This document shows positions 54,398 to 63,160 of a DNA stretch of 64,000 nt, piece after piece. Position numbers and translations under genes: made by a program. This stretch comes from Roseiarcus sp963751165 (lineage in GTDB: Bacteria; Pseudomonadota; Alphaproteobacteria; Rhizobiales; Beijerinckiaceae). Positions within the stretch are counted from its first letter, which is position 1. Each line of letters opens with the position of its first letter. The stretch spans positions 124,001 to 188,000 of the forward strand of contig CAVVTP010000010.1 in NCBI GenBank assembly GCA_963751165.1, written 5' to 3'. The notes under the pieces are model-generated. The model saw only the letters and a list, made by a program, of their open reading frames with translations. It did no database searches and had not been told where the DNA came from.

Positions 54398-55642
54398 TCA
54401 AGCGACGAGGCCGATGCTCGCTCGGCTGCCGCCGAGACCGCGCAGCATCGTCCGGCAATACCAATCGACGAATTGCATCACCCCGCCTTCATGATCCGAT
54501 GCGTAAGGTCCGGGTTCGTAAGCGGGCGAGCGAATGCCGATCTGGTTTTCTTCGACCACACGCTGGTCCTGGCTGTTCGTCGCAAGCCAGACGCGGGTCA
54601 GTTCCTCGATCGAATAGTCTTTTCCTTCGACAGCCTCCTTGTGAACCAGCCATTTGGTCCTGACTCTAGTCTGCATCGGACCAATCGGGAGAACCTGAAA
54701 GCTGACGGCGTGATCGCCCAGTACGTGATTCCAGGTCGAGGGATAGTGGAAGAGCAACAGCGATCCAATGCGGGCCTCGGCAACGCTGTCGCTCAGCGCT
54801 CGCCTAACGGCGGCGCGTCCGGACATCGTATAGCTGACAGCGTCCTCCAGAAGCGGAACCCGGCTGGTGCGGAACTGTCCCGATTCCGAGAGCTGGAATG
54901 CGCTGGGCAGCCCCGCCGCCTCGCATCGATCCCAATGAGCCTTCATCTCCTCGTCGTCGAAAGCGCCGTCGATGCCGGATATGGTCGGCTTCTGAGGGAA
55001 CGTCCGGCACAGTTCCGGGTGGTTCGCCGCGCAGTGATAGCACTCACGGTTGTTTTCCCACACTAGCTTCCAGTTGCCGTTTTCGACGATCGTGCTCTCG
55101 AAGGCGATTTTGGCCTCGGCGATCTTGTGCGGCGACAAATATCCTGTTGCCTGGGCTCGGAAGGGCTCGAAGCTCGGCGCAACAGGCGCCACGCACACAA
55201 AAATATAGCCACAAACGCTTTCGCAGTGGACGGACTTGAGCCCGAGATGTGTCTTATCGATCGCGCCGTCTATTTGACGCGTGCGGATCAGGCTTCCGTC
55301 CAAATCGTAGGTCCATTGATGATACGGACACACCAGCCGCTTTGCCGCGCCCCGGGGCGCGGCGCAAATCCGTGAGCCGCGGTGTCGGCAGGAATTGTGC
55401 AGGGCGCGGATCGAATTGTCGCGACCCCGAACGATGATGATCGGATAGTCGCCGATCTGGTCGGTGAAGTAGTCGCCCGGAGCGGGGATTTCGCAATCGT
55501 GCCCGACGAAGATCCAGTCCCGGTGGAAGATGGTTTCGAGGTCGAGGCGATAGAAATCGGAGTCGGTATAGAACTTTCGCTCGAGGCTCATGCCGGGGCG
55601 CCGAGCGTGCAATTCGGCGAGCATCATGTCGATCGCATTCAT
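54398..55642 (-). CDS. Rieske non-haem iron oxygenase, large subunit (glycine betaine demethylase/GbcA-like)
   Basis: 414 residues from ATG 55642 (MNAIDMMLAELHARRPGMSL); an ATG at 55690 would add 16. The Rieske cluster site is NSCRHRGSRI plus LVCPYHQWTYDLDG. The mononuclear iron site is ENNRECYHCAANHPELC, with a distal Asp in the C-terminal half. The sequence is closest by eye to GbcA/stachydrine demethylase-type oxygenases, which remove N-methyl groups using O2. No reductase gene is adjacent, so electrons must come from elsewhere. A cobalamin riboswitch lies in its leader, which is unusual for this family. Confidence 0.9.
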   Translation of the reverse strand: MNAIDMMLAELHARRPGMSLERKFYTDSDFYRLDLETIFHRDWIFVGHDCEIPAPGDYFTDQIGDYPIIIVRGRDNSIRALHNSCRHRGSRICAAPRGAAKRLVCPYHQWTYDLDGSLIRTRQIDGAIDKTHLGLKSVHCESVCGYIFVCVAPVAPSFEPFRAQATGYLSPHKIAEAKIAFESTIVENGNWKLVWENNRECYHCAANHPELCRTFPQKPTISGIDGAFDDEEMKAHWDRCEAAGLPSAFQLSESGQFRTSRVPLLEDAVSYTMSGRAAVRRALSDSVAEARIGSLLLFHYPSTWNHVLGDHAVSFQVLPIGPMQTRVRTKWLVHKEAVEGKDYSIEELTRVWLATNSQDQRVVEENQIGIRSPAYEPGPYASDHEGGVMQFVDWYCRTMLRGLGGSRASIGLVA

Positions 55643-55769
55643 GTCAGCATCCCACGTGACCATCACTGCGAATGGACCCATGTCGGACATCGAGTTGCGA
55701 AGCCTTCGCGGGCTTGAGCGCCGCGACGCACTCGCCTCTCCACCGCCCGCCGCGGTCCTGCCGGCTTCC

Positions 55770-55945
55770 TCGAGGCTGGTTTCCGGGCTCGAAAGCGGTC
55801 GACGCGGACCGAGCGCAACGCCTTCCCAGATCAGATGACCCTGGGCTTGGTCGCGCTCGAACTTTCCCACCGTTGCGGGGGCAGCGCCGGATTCACACCG
55901 GCTTCCCAATTCTCCGACTCGGACAAGTCCGAGCCAGCACCTCGA
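55770..55945 (-). promoter_or_regulatory. Cobalamin riboswitch
   Basis: On the minus strand the conserved blocks occur in order: GGTG near 55941, GGGAAGCCGGTGTGAATCC (55907-55889), GCTGCCCCCGCAACGG (55885-55870, containing the B12 box core), GGGAAGGCG (55827-55819) and AGCCCGGAAACCAGCC near 55789-55774. Spacing and order match the full AdoCbl/cobalamin aptamer. The only gene downstream on this strand is the Rieske oxygenase, starting 130 bases later. The expression platform is not obvious. Confidence 0.9.
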
Positions 55946-56287
55946 CTCCGCAGATACAACAGCGCTCACCGTTCGACAACCGCGAATCCGGCGCTGCCCT
56001 TGTGCAGCTTCGGGATGCGCAGCTCAACCGTTCCAGCCCGCGTCTCCCAATCGCGCTCGCGGTGTGAATGGGCGTCTAAATCTGATCCCGGGCGATTCAT
56101 GCCTATCACGTTGATATAATGCACGGTTCTCGGCCTTGGGGTCGTTGGGCTAGCGGCGTCCGATAACGACCCTCCGACGTGCCGCTGATGTTGTTGATCT
56201 TATGGATAATTCTGCATAACTCAAGAATTTTGCGGGAAGCAATTACAGTCGGTTGGACGGGAGTTATGAGAGATCGCAGGGCGGTCG
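55946..56287. other. Leader/promoter region upstream of the riboswitch, with a 16-base complement to the aptamer
   Basis: No gene is seen. GAATCCGGCGCTGCCC at 55984-55999 is the exact inverse of 55879-55894, which is the aptamer core, 89 bases apart. A transcript starting upstream of 55999 could pair these arms. The rest is AT-richer near 56110-56240. Confidence 0.6.
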
Positions 56288-57562
56288 TTAGGCCGCCTGC
56301 CGGACCTCAATCGTCAGGTGCGATACCGAGCGGAACCGCGCGAGCTTGGCGCGGAAATACGCTTCCCTGCGATCCGCCGGAGCGATCACCGAGATAATCG
56401 CACCGAGATGGCCGGGGCCAAGCCGCCAAAGATGGAGATCGGCAAGCCGGTCTCCGTCTTCCTCCACCGCTGCGCGGATTTTGCCCGCCATTTGCCGGTC
56501 GGGGTTCATGTCGAGCAGGATGGCGCTTGTATCGCGAACGAGCGACACGGCCCAGCTGGCGATCACGACCGCGCCCACGATACCTGCAGCCGGGTCCATC
56601 CACACCCACCCGAACGCCCAAGCGAGAATCAGTCCGACGATGACCAGCACAGAAACGGCGGCGTCGGCGATCACGTGAACGACTGCCGCACGCATGTTGT
56701 TGTCGCGCGCCGCCGCGCCTTGCGCTTGTTCATGTTCTTCAAAGGCAACCGGGTAGGCTTCCCCGTTAATCGTGACGGTTGCCCTGAACTCATGCGGTTC
56801 AGGAATTTCTTCGACCGACTCGAGAAAGCCGCCATGATCCACAAAGGCGAACAATTGCCGCGCGCTATCAGGTCGCAGCGTTTCGACCGTCGCCCCCGCC
56901 GCCGTCAAAGCGGGGCCGGACAGGGCCTGAAGCCGAAAGCGCTGCGGTGCGCCGTCCTCGAATACATCGAGGCGAACAGCGCCGCCTTTAGCCGCGATGA
57001 TTTTCGACTCGTCGTGATCGTGGCGATCGTCGTGGCTGTGACCGTGCCCATGAATGTGGCCGTGGCTATGGCCGTGATGATGATCGTCGCCGCTTAGGAG
57101 CCATACGCTTGCGATATTCACTGCAAGGCCGAGGCCGGCGACGGGAATCGCTTCGGCGAAATGGATCGCGACGGGCTCGAACAGGCGAGAGACAGCTTCA
57201 TAACCGATCAGCAGCGCGATCATTGCGAGGATGATGGCGCTTGTGAATCCGGCGAGATCGCCGAGTTTTCCCGTGCCGAAGGTAAAGCGTTCATCCTGCG
57301 CATAACGGCGGGCGAACATGTAGGCGAGCGCGGCAAGTAGCAGTGCGCCCGCATGAGTGCTCATGTGCAGGCCGTCCGCGATGAGCGCGATTGACCCGAA
57401 CAGCCAGCCGCCGACGATTTCGGCGATCATCATCGCCGTGCAAACCCAGATGACGGCCCACGTCTTGCGCTCGCTCTTCTCGTGACCTGCGCCAAGGAAG
57501 ACGTGGCTATGGAAAGCCCCGGCGATGCCGGATTCAGCGCCGTCGCTCATAGCCTGCCTCAT
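56288..57562 (-). CDS. dmeF: Cobalt/nickel efflux protein, cation diffusion facilitator DmeF
   Basis: 424 residues with six membrane helices. The metal site helices read MIAEIVGGWLFGSIALIADG and LHMSTHAGALL, and VVHVIADAAVSVLVIVG in helix 5. A very His-rich loop (about residues 165-190) and a long inserted domain follow, as in DmeF. It exports Co(II)/Ni(II) across the inner membrane. Its start overlaps the dmeR stop (ATGA). It is the first gene on the far side of the riboswitch region and transcribed in the same direction. Confidence 0.92.
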   Translation of the reverse strand: MRQAMSDGAESGIAGAFHSHVFLGAGHEKSERKTWAVIWVCTAMMIAEIVGGWLFGSIALIADGLHMSTHAGALLLAALAYMFARRYAQDERFTFGTGKLGDLAGFTSAIILAMIALLIGYEAVSRLFEPVAIHFAEAIPVAGLGLAVNIASVWLLSGDDHHHGHSHGHIHGHGHSHDDRHDHDESKIIAAKGGAVRLDVFEDGAPQRFRLQALSGPALTAAGATVETLRPDSARQLFAFVDHGGFLESVEEIPEPHEFRATVTINGEAYPVAFEEHEQAQGAAARDNNMRAAVVHVIADAAVSVLVIVGLILAWAFGWVWMDPAAGIVGAVVIASWAVSLVRDTSAILLDMNPDRQMAGKIRAAVEEDGDRLADLHLWRLGPGHLGAIISVIAPADRREAYFRAKLARFRSVSHLTIEVRQAA

Positions 57563-57837
57563 TTCAGATAGGTGCGGACAACTTCCAAAAGCTGATCGAC
57601 GGCCTCGCCGTTTAGAGCGTCAGGATGACGTTCTGAATCGACAAGGTGGGTCCGCACGTGGTCCTCCACGACTTCCCCCATGAGGCCGGAGATCGCGCCT
57701 CGCGTCGCGGCGATCAGTTGCATCACCTGCTCGCAACCGGCCTCTTTATCGAGCGCGCGCTCGATAGCTTCGACTTGGCCTTTGATTCGGCGCACGCGCG
57801 CCAGCAGCTTTTGCTTTTCGCGGATGGTATGCGACAT
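57559..57837 (-). CDS. dmeR: Metal-sensing repressor DmeR (RcnR/CsoR family)
   Basis: 92 residues, all helical: SHTIREKQKLLARVRRIKGQ, VEAIERALDKEAGCEQVMQL and VVEDHVRTHLVDSE, with the N-terminal His, the Cys and the later His residues that bind Co/Ni in RcnR. It represses its own operon until metal binds. The operator at 57851-57867 lies 14 bases from its start. Confidence 0.93.
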   Translation of the reverse strand: MSHTIREKQKLLARVRRIKGQVEAIERALDKEAGCEQVMQLIAATRGAISGLMGEVVEDHVRTHLVDSERHPDALNGEAVDQLLEVVRTYLK

Positions 57838-57850
57838 GCCCGCCTATACC

Positions 57851-57867
57851 ATACCCCCATAGGGTAT
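57851..57867. promoter_or_regulatory. DmeR operator
   Basis: Inverted repeat ATACCC-CCATA-GGGTAT directly upstream of dmeR, with flanking TATAC/GTATA steps. A C/G-tract with ATAC inverted ends is the known RcnR/DmeR operator style. Confidence 0.75.
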
Positions 57868-57972
57868 ATCAAACGAAGGCCGTGAGTGCAAAATCCAAAA
57901 TTGCGGTGCCGCGCAATTCGGGTCCGAAACGCGGGGCTTTTGAGAGATGGCGCGGAGCGCCTTGCGTGGCTG

Positions 57973-58389
57973 CTAGTGCGAAGGACTTGCAGCGAAGACC
58001 TGCCACGCGTAGACAAACATAACGATCCAGTTTGTGAAATAGATTGCGGGACGTATCGGAAAGCGCGCTAGGCCCGAAATCATTCCGATGGCGTGAGCCA
58101 CGCGGAGCCAAAAGAAGATGATCGCGCAGACCGTAGTCGTCGAAGTGCTAACCCCTGAAATCGCGCCTGCGATGACAATCACTGCAAAGGGCAACAGCTG
58201 CTCCAGCGCGTTCTGGTGCGCGCGAAGGCTGCGGTGAACCCACGGAGCCATTTTGCTGTGATCTGGGGGACGCTCGAATAATTGTCCTTTACCCTCAAAG
58301 TCGGTGACGTTGACGCCCACGATGAACGGAATCCAGAGCGAGCCGACGAGCAAGGCCGTGAAGACGAGCCATTTCAACTCGGGCGTCAT
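57973..58389 (-). CDS. MAPEG family membrane protein
   Basis: 138 residues from ATG 58389 (MTPELKWLVFTALLVGSLWI), with four membrane helices. SLRAHQNALEQLLPFAVIVI and FWLRVAHAIGMISG match the bacterial MAPEG pattern (ERxxxNxxE-like AHQNALE). Family members are glutathione-linked membrane enzymes; the substrate here is unknown. Confidence 0.85.
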   Translation of the reverse strand: MTPELKWLVFTALLVGSLWIPFIVGVNVTDFEGKGQLFERPPDHSKMAPWVHRSLRAHQNALEQLLPFAVIVIAGAISGVSTSTTTVCAIIFFWLRVAHAIGMISGLARFPIRPAIYFTNWIVMFVYAWQVFAASPSH

Positions 58390-58539
58390 GGACGAGCTCC
58401 TCCCGTAGCAAGCTCGGGCGATCTTTCGGGCAAAAAGTGGGCAAGCCGCAACCGGTGCAAAAATCAATCAAGAATTTTGAGACGCCCACCCACGGCGAGA
58501 AATTGCATGCTTTGAGAGACCTCCGCGCACTGTTCTCCG

Positions 58540-59328
58540 TTATGTCGCGTGAATTGCGCCGATGACGCTGCCGAGGACGGCCAGAGCGTCGCGCGTGCCG
58601 TCCGCCTCGCCTTTCTCGAAATCATCCCCGGCTAAACCCATTGTGTTGGTGACATGAGCGAGACAGAGCACTTGCACGCCAGCCGCTGCGGCAAAGGCGT
58701 AGAGGGCGGCGGCTTCCATCTCGACAGCGAGAATCCCTCGGCTTCGCGCGTTTTCGATAGCTTCCTCCGTTTCCCGAAACGGGGCGTCGGTTGTCCAGCT
58801 TGAGCCGACAACGCTATGCAAATCTAAGCCTGCCAAGGCCCGCGCCGCCGTCGCGACCAATTCAGGGTCAGCTTGCGAAAACTCGGAGGGGGCAGCGTAG
58901 TGATAACTCGTGCCTTCATCGCGCAAAGCTCGGTCGATCACGACGAAGTACGGAGGGTCTCCGGCAGGAACAATTTGCCCTGCGGAAGTTAAACTCACCA
59001 GCAGCTTGCAGCCGCAGGCGAATAATTCTTCAGCGACCAATACAGCGAAGGATGCGCCAACAACACAACCTACAATTCCGACGCGCTGTCCTGCAAAATC
59101 GAAGATATAAAGTTCCGTATGGTAACACGGCCAATCCGGGAAAATCTGCGTCGCGCCGTTCTGGCGTAACTGCCGCACGAGATCGCCGTCCGGATCAAGA
59201 ACGCAGACGGGAGGCACATCGGCGGTGCCTAGCCCTTTCTGCCTTCGGGCTTCCCTGAGTAACGCTGCGGGAGCGAACACCGAGGGCGTCGAGGGCCGTT
59301 TGTTGCAAAGAATGGGGGCTGTGACCAT
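58540..59328 (-). CDS. Nucleoside phosphorylase (PNP/UDP family 1)
   Basis: 262 residues. VGIVGCVVGASFAVLVAEEL, LLVSLTSAGQIVPAG, GILAVEMEAAALYAFAAAAG (MEAAAL, the ribose-binding Met-Glu) and VLCLAHVTNTMG are family signatures. It splits nucleosides with phosphate in the cytoplasm. Base preference is not clear. It is divergent from the methyltransferase gene, 35 bases apart. Confidence 0.88.
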   Translation of the reverse strand: MVTAPILCNKRPSTPSVFAPAALLREARRQKGLGTADVPPVCVLDPDGDLVRQLRQNGATQIFPDWPCYHTELYIFDFAGQRVGIVGCVVGASFAVLVAEELFACGCKLLVSLTSAGQIVPAGDPPYFVVIDRALRDEGTSYHYAAPSEFSQADPELVATAARALAGLDLHSVVGSSWTTDAPFRETEEAIENARSRGILAVEMEAAALYAFAAAAGVQVLCLAHVTNTMGLAGDDFEKGEADGTRDALAVLGSVIGAIHAT

Positions 59329-59363
59329 ACTATGGGAATATAATCATCGGGAGCGAGCTGACT

Positions 59364-59984
59364 TTGGAGATTGCGGGCCGCAAAGCCCACTGGGAAGGTG
59401 TTTACACCACCAAAGGGGAGAACGAAGTCAGTTGGTTTCAAGATAATCCGGCGCACTCGCTTGAGTTGATCGAAGCGGTTGGTGCTGCGCCGGAAAGCGC
59501 CATCATCGACGTTGGCGGCGGAGCCTCGCGGCTTGCCGATTATCTGTTAGCCAAGGGCTTTCGCAATCTCTCCGTGCTCGATTTGTCGGGGGCCGCTTTG
59601 GACGCCGCCAAAACGCGGCTTGGAGCCCAGGCGGAAAAGGTCAATTGGATCGTCGCGGACGCAACGCTTTGGCAGCCGACTCGGCTTTATGACATCTGGC
59701 ACGACCGCGCGGCCTTCCACTTTCTCACAGAGGAAAGCGACCGCGTAGCCTATGTCGCTCGCATGAAGCAAGGCTTGCGAGCCGGAGGTCACGCCATTGT
59801 CGCGACGTTCGCACCGGACGGCCCGGAGCGATGCAGCGGCCTACCCATCATGCGCTACGACGCCGAAACACTCGGCCGGACGTTCGGCCATGGGTTCGAG
59901 TTAATCGATATGCGCAGGCACACCCATGCTACGCCCTGGGGTTCGAGCCAGTCTTTCCAGTTTAGCGTTTTCCGTTTCGGCTAG
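59364..59984 (+). CDS. Class I SAM-dependent methyltransferase
   Basis: 206 residues, starting at TTG 59364. HWEGVYTTKGENEVSWFQDN at the N terminus, motif I IIDVGGGASRLADYLL, motif II NLSVLDLSGAALDAAKTRLG, and WHDRAAFHFLTEESDR identify a family often annotated as trans-aconitate or thiopurine-like methyltransferase. The substrate is unknown. Confidence 0.87.
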   Translation: MEIAGRKAHWEGVYTTKGENEVSWFQDNPAHSLELIEAVGAAPESAIIDVGGGASRLADYLLAKGFRNLSVLDLSGAALDAAKTRLGAQAEKVNWIVADATLWQPTRLYDIWHDRAAFHFLTEESDRVAYVARMKQGLRAGGHAIVATFAPDGPERCSGLPIMRYDAETLGRTFGHGFELIDMRRHTHATPWGSSQSFQFSVFRFG

Positions 59985-60010
59985 TGCTGTGAGCGGTTTC
60001 GAAGGTAGTC

Positions 60011-60118
60011 TCTCAAAAATGATCCCTTTTTGAGAAACACGGGGCGGGAGAGCGAGTTAGCTCGAGATCCCCTGAAAGCGCCTCTCAAAACTCATTCTTG
60101 ATTTCCTACCTCTCAAAA
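60011..60118. promoter_or_regulatory. Res-like recombination site upstream of the serine recombinase
   Basis: A perfect palindrome TCTCAAAAA-TGATCCC-TTTTTGAGA at 60011-60035, plus two direct copies of TCTCAAAA at 60083-60090 and 60111-60118. Three repeat-bearing subsites in ~110 bases next to a resolvase gene match the layout of a res site. Confidence 0.6.
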
Positions 60119-60235
60119 GCCATTGTACAGCTGAGCTGTGAGAGATAGATAATGGCTGAAAAGAAATCACGGCGCGCCGACTGTCGCTAGAATCCGACGC
60201 GCGAGGCGCACGGCCCCAAGAAGGCGCGGCGCGTC

Positions 60236-60847
60236 TTGCCCCGAAAGGACGGCGAGATTCACCTAAAGCCGGTGCTGATCGGCTACGCGCGCGTTTCAAC
60301 CCTCGACCAGAGCGTGGAGTTGCAACGCAACGCGCTCACCGAGGCCGGATGCACGAAGCCTTACATCGAGGAGGTGTCGGGCGCGGTCTATGACCGCCCC
60401 GCCCTTCTCGAAGCGCTGGAATTCGCCAGAGCGGGCGATACCATCATTGTATGGAAGCTCGACCGCCTCGCGCGCTCGATCAAGCAGCTCATTGAGACCG
60501 TCGAAGAACTGCGGTTGAGGAACATCGGGTTTCGCAGCTTGACGGAAGCGCTCGAAACGACCACGGCGCAGGGACGGTTTGTGTTCCACATGTTCGCGGC
60601 GCTTGCCGAGTTCGAGCGCAGCTTGATCCGCGAACGGACGCAGACCGGACTCGACGCCGCGCGGCGCGCGGAACGTACGGGAGGGCGGCCCGCCAAGCTC
60701 AACGACGATGATATTAGCGTCGCCATGACGATGCTGGCGAACCCGAATATTATGGTGTCGGACGTTGCGCGACGACTCGGCGTCTCACCGGCGACGCTCT
60801 ACCGCTATGTGCCCGCAGCGAGGACGGCGCACGACCCGCCGCGCTGA
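60236..60847 (+). CDS. Serine recombinase (resolvase/invertase family)
   Basis: About 200 residues. The catalytic Ser lies in IGYARVSTLDQS; RPALLEALEFARAGDTIIVW, KLDRLARSIKQLIETVEEL and MFAALAEFERSLIRERT are the resolvase core. A C-terminal helix-turn-helix reads VSDVARRLGVSPATLYRYV. GTG 60272 is the more typical start (LIGYARVS near the N terminus); TTG 60236 is also in frame. No transposase is next to it. Confidence 0.9.
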   Translation: MPRKDGEIHLKPVLIGYARVSTLDQSVELQRNALTEAGCTKPYIEEVSGAVYDRPALLEALEFARAGDTIIVWKLDRLARSIKQLIETVEELRLRNIGFRSLTEALETTTAQGRFVFHMFAALAEFERSLIRERTQTGLDAARRAERTGGRPAKLNDDDISVAMTMLANPNIMVSDVARRLGVSPATLYRYVPAARTAHDPPR

Positions 60848-61351
60848 TTGGTGCGCCGTTGAAGACTCTCGCACCGTGCGGTCGACCCTTCAATTTCAAC
60901 CACTTGCAGCGTGCAGAATATACGGGGAGAAATCCGCGCTGTTTCGAGCCGGTCGATCGCCATGCCACGGATACCCGACAGCGACGCCGAATTACGCGCG
61001 CTAGTCGTTGCGCTGAGCCAAGCGGTCACGGTGAGCGCTCGCCATGCGCCCGCAAGCCGCTCGCCACTGCGCTATGGAGAGCGCACTTCGCGAGCGGCCT
61101 GCTCCAGCGGAGCTACACCACCTATCGCGACACAACCTCAGATCCTTTGACGCCACGGGCGTGTATCTGCCGGACGAGGCATGCTTCCAAATGTGGCGCT
61201 CCCTGCGGTAGGCTGGGCCTCCGCGAGAAGCTGAAGGGAAGACGCAAAGATGTGTTGGACTTCTGACGCCTCAGCACCGGTTGACCGTCGCGTCTTGGAG
61301 TTCGTCCGAACGCCACCACGGCGGCTTGGACCTTCGACGGCGATCGGGATC
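60848..61351. other. No convincing gene
   Basis: 504 bases between the recombinase and the esterase. A frame at 60911-61150 starts MQNIRGEIRAVSSRSIAM but shows no recognisable domain. The sequence may be a remnant of the element that carried the recombinase. Confidence 0.35.
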
Positions 61352-62900
61352 ATGCTGCTCGAAGCCGCAGCCGCGGTGGGACTGCTTCTCCTGTCCGCCG
61401 GAACGGCCGAGGCTGCGCCGGTTCAGGTGCAGGGCGGCGCTATTGTCGGGGCGCCAAGCGCCGACGGGGCTATCACACGCTACCTCGGCGTCCCCTTTGC
61501 TGCGCCCCCGGTCGCCGGACTTCGCTGGCGCCCTCCCGAGCCTGTGGCGCCCTGGCAGGGAATCCTCGAGACGACGCATTTCGCGTCGGCCTGCCCGCAA
61601 CCGCTGCCGCCGCCCGGCTCGTTCTACCAGAAGGAATTCTTTCCCACATCCGAACGACAGAGCGAGGACTGCCTTTACCTCAATATCTGGACGCCGGCGC
61701 GTGCGCCTGACGAAAACCTGCCGGTCATGGTGTGGTTCTACGGCGGCGGTTTCGTTCAGGGATCGGGCTCGCTCCCAAGTTTCGACGGCGAGGCGTTGGC
61801 GCGCCGCGGAGTGGTCGTCGTGACGATCAACTATCGGCTCGGTCCTCTCGGTTTCCTGGCTCTTTCCGCGCTCGACCACGAAAGCCCTGACCATGTGTCG
61901 GGAGATTACGGTCTGCTCGACATGATCGCCGCCCTCCGCTGGGTGCGCGACAACATTGCGGGGTTTGGAGGAAACCCCGCCGAGGTCACAATCTTTGGCC
62001 AGTCCGCCGGCGGCTTCGGCGTCAACGCCATGATGGCGTCGCCGCTGGCGAAGGGCCTGTTTGAGCGCGCAATCGTCGAGAGCTATCCGATGTTCGGCCT
62101 TACCGCGCCGACACAGACCCTGGCGCAGGCCGAAGACGGCGGACAAAAGTTCGCCGCCGCCCTCGGCGCACAATCCCTGGCGGATCTGCGGATGATCCCG
62201 AGCACCGATCTTATCAGGACGATGGGCGCAAACGCCGCTGGATTTCGGCCTTCGGCCGAACGTCGACGGCCATCTGCTTCCGCACGATCTGCCGGACATG
62301 ATCGCTCGTCAGGCGAACGGCGCGGCGCTCCTGATCGGATCGAACTACGACGAGGGGACAGAGCTCTTGCCCGCGACCACGCCCGAGGGCCTTACCGCCT
62401 ATGAGCGGCGGCGCTTCGGCGCCGAAGGCGACGCCATCGCCAAGCTCTACAACGGGACCGACGATGAAAGCGCCTTCGTTGCTCAGGATCGCATGCTGAG
62501 CGACTATGCGTTTGCCGCCTCGACGCGCGAAGCTGAGATTTTCACAGCGCACGGGCCTGCCTATGTCTACCGCTTCACCCGCTTCGCTCCGGGGTCTGAG
62601 CCGACCAAAGTCGGAGCGTTCCATTCGGCGGAACTTGTCTATGTGTTCGGCACTCAGGCCTCTGTCGATCGGCCGTGGTCCGACCGCGACCGAGAATTGT
62701 CCGACCAGATGCAACGCTATTGGACGAACTTCGCCAAGTCCGCGGATCCCAACGGTCCTGGACTGCCGGAATGGCCGCGCTACGGATCTTCCAAGCAAGA
62801 CGTGATGGAGCTCGGAGACGCGACCCGTCCGATACCTGCGCTGGAGCCGGAGAGAAAAACCGCTTTTGACGCCTATCTCGCGACGCGCCTGACGCAGTGA
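61352..62900 (+). pseudogene. Type B carboxylesterase, frameshifted at a GANTC site
   Basis: ATG 61352 gives a signal peptide (AAAAVGLLLLSAGTAEAAPV). Then come YLGVPFAAPPVAGLRWRPP, SEDCLYLNIWTP, VWFYGGGFVQGSG (oxyanion hole), FGQSAGGFG (nucleophile Ser) and GAFHSAELVYVF (His). The first frame is lost after AAGF; reading GATTTC at 62240-62245 as GATTC restores AAGFGLRPNVDGHLLPHDLP and the frame runs to 62900. It hydrolyses esters outside or in the periplasm. Probably intact in the cell. Confidence 0.9.
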
Positions 62901-63160
62901 CGGCGGTCGCGGCACCGACGAGGGGCCCTCCTCGACGAGCAATAGACCTTTCAACGATGTATCCGGTCCAATCCCCTCAGCGATCTTACCGGATCAAACA
63001 AGAAGGGCGTGGCGATTGCCCGCTCCGAAATTCGCCCGGCCGCTCATCCTAACCTTCTCCCCGCAAGCGGGGAGAAGGGACTATGGCGGCGCCATCGAGG
63101 CGCGAGCCCCGGGCGACATCACGGCGTTCGAGGCGGTCGCGCGGCCCCCATACAGCCAGG
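62901..63160. other. Convergent intergenic region with a hairpin repeat
   Basis: No gene. It holds the hairpin at 63053-63078 between the convergent esterase and MFS genes. Confidence 0.5.
63053..63078. repeat. Dispersed hairpin CCTTCTCCCC/GGGGAGAAGG
   Basis: Near-perfect palindrome with a short CAAG centre. This hairpin is common between genes in Alphaproteobacteria and may help terminate both convergent transcripts. Confidence 0.65.

Noticed and set aside
57841..57875. Intrinsic terminator between dmeR and the upstream region
   Set aside because: The palindrome is short, has no T-run, and sits directly before the dmeR start, so an operator is the better reading.
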